Positions 8,804 through 17,519 of a DNA stretch of 64,000 nucleotides are shown in pieces (position 1 is the stretch's first letter; each line of letters opens with the position of its first letter). A program made the translations under genes and the position numbers. The notes beneath the pieces were generated by a model. The model worked only from the letters and a program-made list of their open reading frames with translations, made no database searches and was not told the origin of the DNA. Source of the DNA: Caenibius sp. WL (GTDB lineage: Bacteria; Pseudomonadota; Alphaproteobacteria; Sphingomonadales; Sphingomonadaceae); the NCBI RefSeq assembly GCF_019803445.1, contig NZ_CP081844.1, positions 124,001 through 188,000 of the forward strand, written 5' to 3'.

Positions 8804-9247
8804 TCACCCCACGGCCTGCCGGGCCCAGCGGATGATCGCCCCGGTGGGCATCGCACCCGATTGGCGCGCCACTTCGCGGCCCTTGGCGATCACGATCAGC
8901 GTCGGGATCGACTGGATGCCATAACGCGCGGCGATTGCCTGCTCCGCCTCGGTATCGAGCTTGCCCAGCCGCAACGCTGGCTCCAGATCGCCGGCCGCCG
9001 CCGCGAAAGCGGGCGCCATCTGGCGGCATGGCCCGCACCAGCTGGCCCAGAAATCGACCAGCAGGGGAATATCGCTGCGCGTGGCATGGGCATCGAAATT
9101 GGCCGCCACCAGCGTCACAGGCTCGCCCGTGAACAGCGCTTTGCCGCATCGCCCGCATTTGCCGCCCGCGCCCAGCCTGGCGGCAGGCACGCGGTTGGGC
9201 GTGGTGCAGGCCGGGCAAATCACGATCTTGCTGTCGGGCGATACCAT
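8804..9247 (-). CDS. trxC: Thioredoxin 2 (zinc-ribbon thioredoxin)
   Basis: A 147-residue cytoplasmic protein-disulfide reductant. The N-terminal zinc ribbon has CPAC (C11, C14) and CGRC (C31, C34), the mark of TrxC as opposed to TrxA. The thioredoxin fold follows with active site WCGPC (C71, C74) and the cis-proline segment SIPTL. The start at 9247 is fixed by AGGAGG seven bases upstream; an open frame extends to 9403 but the added residues do not resemble any thioredoxin. Divergent from the amidotransferase gene across a gap of about 170 bases. Confidence 0.93.
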   Translation of the reverse strand: MVSPDSKIVICPACTTPNRVPAARLGAGGKCGRCGKALFTGEPVTLVAANFDAHATRSDIPLLVDFWASWCGPCRQMAPAFAAAAGDLEPALRLGKLDTEAEQAIAARYGIQSIPTLIVIAKGREVARQSGAMPTGAIIRWARQAVG

Positions 9248-9418
9248 GTCACAACCTCCTGCTATGGCACGCGGGTGCTGCGCCATAAACGGCCAACGCG
9301 CAAGCGCACCGATGGTATCCGGCCCACTGCCCGGAGGCTCTTGCTTGCGCGGCCCCATCGGCATTACCCCTGTGGCAGAGGATGCATGAGGCAGGATGAT
9401 CAAGGGAGGAATCCTTCA

Positions 9419-10117
9419 ATGCTGCTCGGAATTCTCAAGACCGGCGCCCCGCCCGCCGCACTCGGCGCCTTTGGCGGCTATCCCGCGATGTTCCGCGATC
9501 TTCTGGGCGCCGATACTTTCACGTACCGCACGTTCGATGCCGAAGCGGGCGAATTACCGGACCGCCTCGATATCTGCCCGGCCTATATCGTCACCGGTTC
9601 GGCCTGCGGGGCTTACGATCCCCTGCCCTGGATCGCCGATCTCAAACGCTTCCTGAACGCGGCCAGGGCCGAGGCCACGCTGGTAGGTATCTGTTTCGGC
9701 CACCAGATCATGGCCGAGGCGTTCGGCGGCACCGTGGTCCCTTCGCCCAAGGGCTGGGGCGTGGGGGCGCACAGCTACGAAGTCTGCCAGCCCCCTACAT
9801 GGATCACCGGGGCCGAGCGCTTTACTTTGCCCGCATCGCATCAGGATCAGGTGGTCGCGCTGCCGCCCGATGCCATGATCGCGGCGGGGAGCAGTTTCGC
9901 CCCATATGGCGCGCTGACCTATACCGGCAGCCGGGCGATCTCGCTCCAGCTCCATCCCGAATTCACGCCCGCTTATGCCGCCGCGCTGGCCGATCTGCGG
10001 CGTGGCCGCGGATTGACCGATGCCGAAGCCGATCTCGCCATCGCCAGCTTGCGCCAGCCGATGGACAACGCGCTGGCGGCGCAATGGATCACGCGCTTCC
10101 TGCAAGGCGCGGGCTGA
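9419..10117 (+). CDS. GMP-synthase-like class I glutamine amidotransferase
   Basis: A 232-residue stand-alone class I amidotransferase domain. The nucleophile elbow is GICFGHQ (C92), and the His-Glu pair is the HPEF segment near residue 182. It lacks an attached synthetase domain, so it belongs to the GuaA-glutaminase-like group; relatives hydrolyse glutamine or gamma-glutamyl compounds (PuuD-like or YfeJ-like roles), with the acceptor unknown. GGGAGGA sits eight bases before the ATG. Convergent with the transporter gene, only 7 bases from its stop. Confidence 0.85.
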   Translation: MLLGILKTGAPPAALGAFGGYPAMFRDLLGADTFTYRTFDAEAGELPDRLDICPAYIVTGSACGAYDPLPWIADLKRFLNAARAEATLVGICFGHQIMAEAFGGTVVPSPKGWGVGAHSYEVCQPPTWITGAERFTLPASHQDQVVALPPDAMIAAGSSFAPYGALTYTGSRAISLQLHPEFTPAYAAALADLRRGRGLTDAEADLAIASLRQPMDNALAAQWITRFLQGAG

Positions 10118-10124
10118 TCGCCGA

Positions 10125-11132
10125 TCAGGCCGGGGCTTGCCGGGCGGCGGCTTCCCCGGCCGCATCCTCCCGGTCGGCCGCCGCGCGATAGCGCTGGGCC
10201 AGCACCGCGCAGACCATCAACTGGATCTGGTGAAAGATCACCACCGGTAACAGGATCGCCCCCACCTGCGATTGGGCGAACAGCACGCCCGCCATCGGCA
10301 CGCCGGTCGCCAGGCTTTTCTTCGAACCGCAGAATTGCAGAACGATCGCATCCCCGCGCGGCATCTTCAGCATCCGCGCAAGCGCATAGCTGAGGCACAG
10401 GACCACCCCCAGCAACACGGCCGAGATCCCCAGCACCATCGCCAGATCCACAGGTGCAACCCGCCGCCACAGCCCTTCGACCACGGCGGCGCCGAACGCG
10501 GTATAGACGACGAGGAGGATCGAGCCCTTATCGACGAAAGCGAGCAGTTTCTTCTGCCGCGCCACCCATTCGCCGATCCACGGCCGCAGGAAGTGGCCCA
10601 TAAGGAACGGCAGCAGCAACTGGAACGCAATCGTCAGCACCATATGCGTGGAAACGCCGCCGCTTTTCCCCGTGATCAGCAAGGCCACCAGCAACGGAGT
10701 GATGAAAATCCCGGCAAGATTGGAAAAGGACGCACTGCACACCGCCGCCGCGACATTGCCCCGCGCCACCGCCGTGAATCCGATGGACGATTGCACCGTG
10801 GAAGGCAGCAGCGTGAGGAACAGCAGGCCTGTCGCCAGTTCGGGTTCCAGCACCGGAATCGCATGGATGCCAAGGCCCAGCAGCGGGAACACGGCGAATG
10901 TCATCGCGAAAACCGCCAGATGCAAGCGCCAGTTGCGCAGGCCATCCAGCACCGCCTGGCGCGAAAGCCGCGCCCCGTGAAGGAAGAACAGCGCCACGAT
11001 CCCGGCATCGGCCACGCCCCCGGCGATCGGCGCCCACACCCCCCGCGCGGGCAGCACGGTGGCCAGCGCCATCGTTCCCAGCAGCATCAGCAGATAGGGA
11101 TCGATCTGCAAGCGGGCGAGCAAGGCTTTCAC
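10125..11132 (-). CDS. Bile acid:sodium symporter-like transporter (YfeH/SBF-like)
   Basis: A 335-residue inner-membrane protein with about ten hydrophobic segments, of the SBF-like family (PF13593 type, E. coli YfeH). The family signature LPSTVQSSIGFTAVARGN and the second repeat FCGSKKSLATGVPMA are both visible. The first cytoplasmic loop has LSRQAVLDGLRNWRLH, typical of these proteins. Homologues are thought to move organic anions with sodium; the substrate is unknown. The C-terminal tail of about 20 residues is alanine-rich. It is divergent from the riboflavin synthase homologue, with about 180 bases between the starts. Confidence 0.85.
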   Translation of the reverse strand: MKALLARLQIDPYLLMLLGTMALATVLPARGVWAPIAGGVADAGIVALFFLHGARLSRQAVLDGLRNWRLHLAVFAMTFAVFPLLGLGIHAIPVLEPELATGLLFLTLLPSTVQSSIGFTAVARGNVAAAVCSASFSNLAGIFITPLLVALLITGKSGGVSTHMVLTIAFQLLLPFLMGHFLRPWIGEWVARQKKLLAFVDKGSILLVVYTAFGAAVVEGLWRRVAPVDLAMVLGISAVLLGVVLCLSYALARMLKMPRGDAIVLQFCGSKKSLATGVPMAGVLFAQSQVGAILLPVVIFHQIQLMVCAVLAQRYRAAADREDAAGEAAARQAPA

Positions 11133-11311
11133 GCTATCGTATCTCCGAATGGCGGCGGATGGACACGCGCCCTATCGCCAATTGTTCGTTTGGGAAAGCA
11201 TCGGGCGCATGGCCCGGCCCGCCGTCCGCCCCGGTGGGCAGGCGCACTGTGGACAGGGGCCGGAATTTTTCCCATGGGCCATGGAAAGGCGAAACGGCGG
11301 AGAATTGCGGT

Positions 11312-11956
11312 ATGTACATGGGTCTGGTTCAGGGCATGGCGGATATCGTCAAAGCGGACCACCTGCCCGGCCGCCTGGCGCTGATCCTGCGCTTCCCGCC
11401 GCACCTGACCGAAGGGCTGGTGCTGGGCGCCAGCGTCGCGGTGGAAGGGGTGTGCCTGTCGGTCACTTCGATTGACGGCGATCTGATCGGCTTCGATGCG
11501 ACCACCGGCACGCTCGACACCACCAATCTCGGCACCTTGGCGCATAACCGGGTGAATATCGAGCGTTCGGCCAGAATGGGGGATGAGATCGGCGGCCACA
11601 TTACCGCCGGCCATGTTTCGGGCACGGCGGAAATCATCGGCTTCGAAAAGGATGCCGACAATCACATGTGGCTGAAAATCCGCGTTCCCGCGCCGTGGCA
11701 CCGCTATGTGTTCAAACGCGGCTTCCTCGCCGTCAACGGATGCAGCCTGACCGTCGCCGATGCGCAGAACGACGTGTTCACGATCAACCTCATTCCCGAA
11801 ACGCTGCGGCAGACGACCTTCGGCCTCTATGCGGTGGGAGATCGGGTCAATATCGAAGTCGATCACCAGACCATGGTGATGGTCGATACGATCGAACGCA
11901 GTGTGACTTCGGTGTTCGAACGGCTGATTGCGGATCGCTTCGCCAATCCGGCCTGA
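11312..11956 (+). CDS. Riboflavin synthase alpha-chain homologue (stand-alone)
   Basis: A 214-residue two-domain protein matching riboflavin synthase along its length; the enzyme dismutates two 6,7-dimethyl-8-ribityllumazine molecules into riboflavin. Aligning by eye with E. coli RibC, S41 and C48 (GVCLSV), H101 (EIGGHITAGH) and the late aspartate (IEVDHQT) are kept, and the second domain has PETLRQTTFG. But the near-universal MFTG start is MYMG here, and the first-domain ETLR is GTLD. It is not clustered with ribD, ribA or ribH. It may be a second copy or a lumazine-binding homologue rather than the main enzyme. Start 11312 has GGAG nine bases upstream; the longer frame to the left is unsupported. 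Confidence 0.8.
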   Translation: MYMGLVQGMADIVKADHLPGRLALILRFPPHLTEGLVLGASVAVEGVCLSVTSIDGDLIGFDATTGTLDTTNLGTLAHNRVNIERSARMGDEIGGHITAGHVSGTAEIIGFEKDADNHMWLKIRVPAPWHRYVFKRGFLAVNGCSLTVADAQNDVFTINLIPETLRQTTFGLYAVGDRVNIEVDHQTMVMVDTIERSVTSVFERLIADRFANPA

Positions 11957-12002
11957 CGATGCCTCCCCGGCGCACAAACTACGCCGGGAACGCAAAAAGG
12001 GT

Positions 12003-12551
12003 TCAGGCAGCCCCGCCAGCGGCAACAGCCTTGGAACGGGCCGCGCCCTTGGCTTGGCCTGACTTGGGTGAGCCAGACTTGGCTTGGTCGGACTTGGGTT
12101 GGCGCGCACTCTTCAGCGAAGACATTTCGCCCGCTTTCGAACGCCCGCGCCCGCCACGGCCCAGACCGATGGCCTTGGCCAGATCGCGGCGGCGGTCGGC
12201 GTAATTGGGCGCGACCAGCGGATGGTCGGCCGCCAGTCCCCAGCGCTGACGATATTCTTCCGTCGTCAGCCCATGATCGGCGGTGAGATGGCGCTTGAGC
12301 ATTTTCATCTTCCGGCCGCATTCGAGGCAGGCGACATGATCGGGGCGCACCGATGCCCGGATCGGGACCGCCGGCTCGCGAACCACCGGCGCCGGGGCCG
12401 CTGCCTGACCGAGCCCGGCCAGCGACTGATAGACTTTCGCAATCAGGACGGGAATCTGATCGACGCTCACGCTGTTATGGCTGACATGGGCCGCCACCAC
12501 ATCCGAGGTCAAAGCGATCAACGTTTCGCGATCCTGGTTTTCTTCCGCCAA
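12003..12551 (-). CDS. mucR: MucR/Ros-family transcriptional regulator
   Basis: A 182-residue member of the alphaproteobacterial MucR/Ros family, H-NS-like global silencers of exopolysaccharide, motility and cell-cycle genes. The C2H2 zinc finger is visible as CLECG...KRHLTADHG (C75, C78, H88, H93), followed by the family's YRQRWGL segment. Unusually, the C-terminal 45 residues form a basic, low-complexity tail built of repeated PKS-QAK units (PKSDQAKSGS, PKSGQAKGAA). The start appears to be TTG at 12551 with AAGGAA six bases upstream. It is convergent with the riboflavin synthase homologue. Confidence 0.88.
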   Translation of the reverse strand: MAEENQDRETLIALTSDVVAAHVSHNSVSVDQIPVLIAKVYQSLAGLGQAAAPAPVVREPAVPIRASVRPDHVACLECGRKMKMLKRHLTADHGLTTEEYRQRWGLAADHPLVAPNYADRRRDLAKAIGLGRGGRGRSKAGEMSSLKSARQPKSDQAKSGSPKSGQAKGAARSKAVAAGGAA

Positions 12552-12893
12552 TTTCTTTTCCTTCCATTCGCAGCAGCCCTGTCCGCATTCGCGCGCCCCA
12601 TTTTACGGAGCGAAAGGCCGATCTGTTTTCCGAAGTATAGAATGGCTGAATTCCGATTTTGTGCCCGGCGGAAGACTGGGACAGGTCCAAAAAATCCCAA
12701 ACAGTTGTTTAATGGGGCAGTTTATCCTGAAAATCAGTACTCTATCGGCAAAGCGAATTGTTGCATGCCCTCATGATATTGGTCACATGGCAAGCAACAA
12801 ACCGCCTGCAGCGGAGGAAGCGCAAAACGATCCGCCGAACTTGTCAGGATATTTTCTCCACCCGGCACGTTCTGACACCGCAACAGGAAAGAA
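12552..12893. other. Divergent intergenic region between mucR and the lipoprotein gene
   Basis: 342 bases without a supportable gene. It is lower in GC than its surroundings and must hold the promoters of both genes, but no promoter hexamer pair was convincing. No RNA gene or long inverted repeat was seen. Short open frames here lack ribosome sites. Confidence 0.5.
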
Positions 12894-13346
12894 ATGGCCA
12901 TGATCTCTACCGTTACGCGTTTCTGCATTCCCCTGATTCTCGCCGCGGCGGCCACCGCCTGCGCCCCGGTCCCTGCGGCCGCGCCGGATGGTGCGGTGCA
13001 CGAGGGGATGGCCACTGTCAGCGGATCGGTGCTCTATCGCGAACGGATGCTGCCCCCGCCCGGCGCCAGCATCACAATCGCGCTGCTGGACGTGTCGTAT
13101 GCCGATGCGCCGTCCACCACCATCACCAGCCAGACCCGGAAGCTTGACGGCAAAGGTCCGCCTTACACCTACCGGCTCGAAGCCCCGCGCGCGAAGCTGC
13201 AATCGCGCATGCGCTACGCCGTGCAGGCCATGATCCACGACGCCGATGGCGGGCTGTTGTGGGTCAACGACGCCGCCAATTCGGTCGATCCCACCCTGGC
13301 CGAGCAGGAATTGCCGCCGATCGTGCTGGTCAAGACCGGCAGATGA
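12894..13346 (+). CDS. YbaY-like lipoprotein
   Basis: A 150-residue secreted lipoprotein of the YbaY/YscW (PF09619-type) family. A signal peptide runs to the lipobox ATAC (C23). The mature part is a beta-sandwich starting at the VSGSVLYRERMLPPPGASITIALLDVSY-type block, with a typical mid-domain P-Y-TYRLE strand. Family members sit in the outer membrane, and some act as pilotins; the role of YbaY itself is unknown. AGGAAA lies just upstream of the ATG; a second ATG two codons on is also usable. It starts about 340 bases from mucR on the opposite strand. Confidence 0.75.
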   Translation: MAMISTVTRFCIPLILAAAATACAPVPAAAPDGAVHEGMATVSGSVLYRERMLPPPGASITIALLDVSYADAPSTTITSQTRKLDGKGPPYTYRLEAPRAKLQSRMRYAVQAMIHDADGGLLWVNDAANSVDPTLAEQELPPIVLVKTGR

Positions 13347-13469
13347 TACCCTCACCGCGCGGGTGGGCCAGCGTTGGGCATGACGTTCCCGCGCGGTTCC
13401 GCTATTCTAGCGCGCGCATAGCGGCTGCGAAGCAGCCTGACCCTGTGGGCTGAGCGGGAGGAGGCGCGT

Positions 13470-14069
13470 ATGGGGATCGTCGAGATCATCGGCCTTGCAG
13501 GCAGCATCAGCCTGCTATCGGGCTGGCGGATCTATCTGTGCACGTTCGCCGTGGGCTTGGCGATGCGGACAGGGTGGCTCTCGCTGCCAAACCATATCAG
13601 CGGGCTCGACGTGCTGGCCAACCCGTGGGTGCTCGGCATTTCCGCTATCGGGCTGATCGCCGAATTTTTCGCCGACAAGCTGCCATGGCTCGATTCCATC
13701 TGGGACACCGTGCACACGCTGATCCGCCCGGTCGGCGGGGCGCTGCTGGCGATGGCCATCGTCGACGCGCAAGACCCGGCGTGGCAGGTGGTTAGCCTGC
13801 TGCTGGGCGGCGGGGCGGCGCTGCTGTCGCACAGCGCCAAGGCGGGCACGCGCGCGGCGGTCAACACCAGCCCCGAACCGTTCAGCAATATCGCGCTGTC
13901 GACCGGGGAAGATGTCGCCACCGGCGGCCTGCTGGCGCTGGCGCTGACCAATCCGGCGACCGCCATCGTGATCGCGGGTGTGCTGCTGCTGGTCGTCGTG
14001 GCCACGCTGCTGCTGCTGCACCGGCTGGTGAAACGGCTGCTGCGCCCCCCGCCCCCACGCTCCGGCTGA
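13470..14069 (+). CDS. DUF4126 membrane protein
   Basis: A 199-residue hydrophobic protein with four to five membrane segments and the DUF4126 marks: an N-terminal SGWRIYLCTFAVGL helix, the FFADKLPWLDSIWDTVHTLIRP block, and the SHSAKAGTRAAVNTSPEP loop. The C-terminus is a long valine/leucine helix followed by a short basic-proline tail. Function is unknown; the family is widespread in Proteobacteria. GGAGG lies upstream of the start. Convergent with the arylsulfatase gene, 27 bases apart. Confidence 0.8.
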   Translation: MGIVEIIGLAGSISLLSGWRIYLCTFAVGLAMRTGWLSLPNHISGLDVLANPWVLGISAIGLIAEFFADKLPWLDSIWDTVHTLIRPVGGALLAMAIVDAQDPAWQVVSLLLGGGAALLSHSAKAGTRAAVNTSPEPFSNIALSTGEDVATGGLLALALTNPATAIVIAGVLLLVVVATLLLLHRLVKRLLRPPPPRSG

Positions 14070-14096
14070 ACCGGCGCGAGGGCGCAGAGCCTTGAC

Positions 14097-16439
14097 TCAA
14101 CGCAGCGTGATATCGACCTTTTCGATCTTGCCGCCCGCGAACGGATAACCGAGCGCCGCATCAGCGGGATAGTGGCCCGCCGCCGATCCGGTATCGATGC
14201 CGACATCGAAGGTTTCGCTGATCGAGAAGAACCCCGGCGGGCTGGAGGGCAGACGTTCCTCCCCGGCGGGCTGGCCATCGACAAGCAGGCGCAGAGTGCC
14301 GCCCTTGCCATAACCGCCGCCATCGTAATCGAACGCCACCTGCAAGGTATGCCGCCCCGGCGCCAGGGGCTTCGCACCGGCAAGATCGGCCGTTTTCAGT
14401 TCGAACAGGCGATAGGTGAACCGGGGCTTGCCCTGATCGTCGAGATAGAGCGACCACCCCGCCGCCGTGCCACCGATCGTCGCCACCACGCCTTTCGCCC
14501 CGCCCGCAGGGATATCGACAGTGGCGGTCAGATCCCATGACCGGTTCATCATTTTGGGCGCGCCGACTTCGGGCACGCCGACCGTGCCGGGATAGTACGT
14601 GAAGGCCGTCCGCTTGCCGGTGAAGCTGGGCAAGGCGGGATCGCCCATCGTCGGCCCTTTGAGCGGCAACACCTGATTGGCCGCCGCTTCCTTGGTGAAC
14701 AGCGCTTTCAGTTCTTCCAGCCTGGCCGGGTACTTCGCGGCCAGATCGGTCGACTGGGAATAGTCCTTGCGCAGATCGTAGAGTTCCCATGTGTCGTTTT
14801 CGAACGGCTTTTCCGCCGTCACCATCCCCGTCGCCCAAGGCAGACGGTTATGGAACGCGGACGCCATCCAGCCATCATGATAGATCGCGCGGTTGCCGAA
14901 CACTTCGAAATATTGCGTCGTGTGCCGCTCAGGCGCCTTCGCATCCCCGAAGCTGTACACCAGGCTGGTGCCGTTCATCGGCATCTGCTTGATTCCGTCC
15001 ACTTCCGCCGGGGCGGCAAGGCCCGCCGCTTCGAGAATGGTGGGGGCAATGTCGTTCACATGGCCGAACTGGCTGCGCAGTCCGCCCTTGTCGGTGATCC
15101 GTTTCGGCCAGGTGACGACCATCGGATTGCGCGTGCCGCCCAGATGCGAGGCGATCGTCTTGGTCCACTGGAACGGCGAATTGAGCGCCCAGGCCCAGGC
15201 CGTGTTGTAATGCGCATAAGTATCCGCGTTGCCGATATCGTCCAGCCGGGCCAGCACTTTGGCGCGATCTTCAGGCACGCCCTGCAGCTTGCCCATGTAA
15301 TTGATGCTGCCGTCCAGCCCGCCTTCGGGCGAACCGCCGTTATCGCCCACGATGTAGATGAACAGCGTGTTGTCGTACTGGCTGCTGTCTTTCAGGCTCT
15401 GCACCAGACGGCCGATTTCATGGTCCGTATGGGCGAGGAACGCGGCATAGGTTTCCATCAGCCGCGCCGCGATCTTCTTGTCATCGGCGCTGAGGCTGTC
15501 CCACGCAGGCATTCCCGCGGGGCGCGGGGTCAATTTGGTATCGGCGGGCACCACGCCCAGCTTCTTCTGGCGTTCGAGAATCTTGACCCGCAGAGCATCC
15601 CACCCGCCGTCGAACTGGCCGCGATAGCGTTCGATCCATTCACGCGGCACCTGCAGCGGGGCATGGGTCGCTCCCGGTGCGAAATAGAGGAAGAACGGCT
15701 TGTCCGGCGTCAGCGCATGTTGCTGATGCATCCATTCGACGGCCCGCGTGGCAAGATCGGCGGTCAGATGATAATCCTTGCCCGCCGGGCGCAGGATCGG
15801 GGTGGTGCCTTCCACCAGCGTCGGTTCGAACTGGTCGATTTCCCCACCCATGAAGCCGTAGAATTTCTCGAAGCCCTGCCCGGTCGGCCAGCGGTCGAAC
15901 GGGCCGGACTGGGAGATTTCCCAATCGGGCGTCTGGTGCCATTTGCCGAAAGCCGCGGTGTTGTAGCCCGCATCGCGCAGCAGTTTCGCAATCGTGGCCG
16001 CATCGCGCGCATGCACCCCGCGATAGCCGGGGCGGCTGTCGGCGGTGTTCATCACCGCACCGATCCCCACCGCATGGGCGTTGCGACCCGACAGCAGCGC
16101 CGCGCGGGTGGGCGAACAGATCGCCGTGGTATGGAACCGGTTGTAGCGCAGCCCATCCTTCGCCAGCGTATCCAGTGTGGGCGTCGCCGAAGGCCCGCCG
16201 AACGTGGCCGCCGCGCCGAAACCGACATCGTCCAGCAGCACCAGCACGACATTGGGGGCGCCCTTGGGGGCCTGCACCTGCAACGGCGGCGCCATCGGCA
16301 CCACGGCGGCCCCGGCCTGCGCGACATCCTGCGCCGAGGCCGCGCCTGCGTGAATCATCGCCACGGCGGCCATGCCAATCGCACCTGCCCGCCATGACCG
16401 CATTTTCCGCCCGCGCCGCACACTTCCATTCATGTCCAT
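14097..16439 (-). CDS. Secreted type I arylsulfatase (long form)
   Basis: A 780-residue sulfatase that should hydrolyse sulfate esters using a formylglycine residue. The FGly motif is CSPTR (C108 to R112), with metal-binding D70 and D71 (LLDDVGFG) and later metal and active-site segments GKWHQTPDW and VGDNGGSPEGG. A twin-arginine-poor but clear signal peptide (residues 1-37, ending ASAQ) sends it to the periplasm. Beyond the sulfatase fold (to about 590), a C-terminal beta-rich domain of about 160 residues is typical of long bacterial arylsulfatases such as mycobacterial AtsD. GGGAG precedes the ATG by five bases. It lies 48 bases downstream of the alcohol dehydrogenase and is probably co-transcribed. 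A close paralogue is at 23140-25440. No FGly-generating enzyme is in the window. Confidence 0.92.
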   Translation of the reverse strand: MDMNGSVRRGRKMRSWRAGAIGMAAVAMIHAGAASAQDVAQAGAAVVPMAPPLQVQAPKGAPNVVLVLLDDVGFGAAATFGGPSATPTLDTLAKDGLRYNRFHTTAICSPTRAALLSGRNAHAVGIGAVMNTADSRPGYRGVHARDAATIAKLLRDAGYNTAAFGKWHQTPDWEISQSGPFDRWPTGQGFEKFYGFMGGEIDQFEPTLVEGTTPILRPAGKDYHLTADLATRAVEWMHQQHALTPDKPFFLYFAPGATHAPLQVPREWIERYRGQFDGGWDALRVKILERQKKLGVVPADTKLTPRPAGMPAWDSLSADDKKIAARLMETYAAFLAHTDHEIGRLVQSLKDSSQYDNTLFIYIVGDNGGSPEGGLDGSINYMGKLQGVPEDRAKVLARLDDIGNADTYAHYNTAWAWALNSPFQWTKTIASHLGGTRNPMVVTWPKRITDKGGLRSQFGHVNDIAPTILEAAGLAAPAEVDGIKQMPMNGTSLVYSFGDAKAPERHTTQYFEVFGNRAIYHDGWMASAFHNRLPWATGMVTAEKPFENDTWELYDLRKDYSQSTDLAAKYPARLEELKALFTKEAAANQVLPLKGPTMGDPALPSFTGKRTAFTYYPGTVGVPEVGAPKMMNRSWDLTATVDIPAGGAKGVVATIGGTAAGWSLYLDDQGKPRFTYRLFELKTADLAGAKPLAPGRHTLQVAFDYDGGGYGKGGTLRLLVDGQPAGEERLPSSPPGFFSISETFDVGIDTGSAAGHYPADAALGYPFAGGKIEKVDITLR

Positions 16440-16487
16440 TTCCTCTCCCGTGCCCCGCTGCCGGGGCGATAGCCTGGTTGATGCCGA

Positions 16488-17519
16488 TCAGCCCGCGCGA
16501 TGCGGATCGATCAGCAGCTTGCATTGATCGGTGGGCTTGCGCAGCGCTTCGAACGCGGCGGGCAGTTCGCCGAAGCCGATGATCTGCGTCAGCATCGGGC
16601 TGGCATCCGCCCGGCCCTTAGCCAGCGCGTCGATCACCCCGGCGAAATCCCGCTCGGTGTAGCACTGCGAAAACTGCAGGTTCACCTCTTTCATGATCCC
16701 CGTTATCGGGCTGATCTGGTCCTCGCCGAAGCAGACCCCGGCCACGATCACACGCCCGCGCACACCGGCCAGTTCCATGGCCTGCTGCAAGAGGCCGGGA
16801 TTGCCCACGCATTCGAACACCACCTGCGGGCGGTGCCCGGCAATAGCGGCGAACCCTTCAGCCACCGGGCCTGCCTTGGGATCGAGCGCATGTGTCGCCC
16901 CGACATCGAGCGCGCGCTGCCGCCGGGTGGGCGAAGGTTCGCTGACCACCACATGCCGCGCGCCCGCCAGCCGCGCGAACAGCGCAGCGCCCACACCGAT
17001 CGGCCCCGCACCGATCACCAGCACCGAAGCGCCGGTCAGATCGCCCGCCAGACCAACGGCATGATGTGACACGGCCAGCGGTTCGACCATCGCCCCATCC
17101 GCAAAGGATACGCCCGCGGGCAACGCCTGCAGCATCACCCCGCGCGCTTTCACATATTGGGCATAGGCGCCCGGATTGGTGAGCGTGGTGCCGGTGAACA
17201 GGCCGGTGCTGCACAGGCCCGGCAGGCCATCGGTGCAGGCTTCGCAAGTGCGGCACGCCTGAATGGGCAGCGCGGTGACCCGGTCGCCCACTTTCCAGCC
17301 TGAGGAGACATCGCGGCCCACCTCCACGATGGTGCCCGCGAATTCATGGCCGAGGATCGTCCCCCTGGGCACGAACCCATATTCGGTGACATGGAGATCG
17401 GACCCGCAAATTCCGCAATGGGCCACTTCGATCACCACCTCATCGGGCGCGGGGCGCGGATCGTCGACCGTGGTGACGATCAGGGGCTGCCCGGTCTCTT
17501 CGAAAATGGCTGCGCGCAT
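16488..17519 (-). CDS. Zinc-dependent alcohol dehydrogenase (MDR family)
   Basis: A 343-residue medium-chain dehydrogenase of the sorbitol/butanediol/threonine dehydrogenase branch. Catalytic zinc ligands are C35 (CGICGSD), H58 and E59 (GHEFAG). The structural zinc cysteines C89, C92, C95 and C103 are all present. The Rossmann fold has GAGPIGVGA. It should oxidise a secondary alcohol or polyol with NAD(P). It is the first gene of a leftward pair with the arylsulfatase 48 bases downstream, so it may oxidise the alcohol released by sulfate-ester hydrolysis; this is inference from context. The regulator gene on the other side of a 400-base region is divergently transcribed. Confidence 0.88.
   Translation of the reverse strand: MRAAIFEETGQPLIVTTVDDPRPAPDEVVIEVAHCGICGSDLHVTEYGFVPRGTILGHEFAGTIVEVGRDVSSGWKVGDRVTALPIQACRTCEACTDGLPGLCSTGLFTGTTLTNPGAYAQYVKARGVMLQALPAGVSFADGAMVEPLAVSHHAVGLAGDLTGASVLVIGAGPIGVGAALFARLAGARHVVVSEPSPTRRQRALDVGATHALDPKAGPVAEGFAAIAGHRPQVVFECVGNPGLLQQAMELAGVRGRVIVAGVCFGEDQISPITGIMKEVNLQFSQCYTERDFAGVIDALAKGRADASPMLTQIIGFGELPAAFEALRKPTDQCKLLIDPHRAG

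Noticed and set aside
12661-12903. Short overlapping frames between mucR and the lipoprotein gene
   Set aside because: No ribosome sites and no recognisable sequence; the region is better explained as divergent promoters.
14850-16397. 515-codon rightward frame opposite the first arylsulfatase
   Set aside because: No recognisable domain; the opposite strand carries a complete sulfatase with CSPTR motif.
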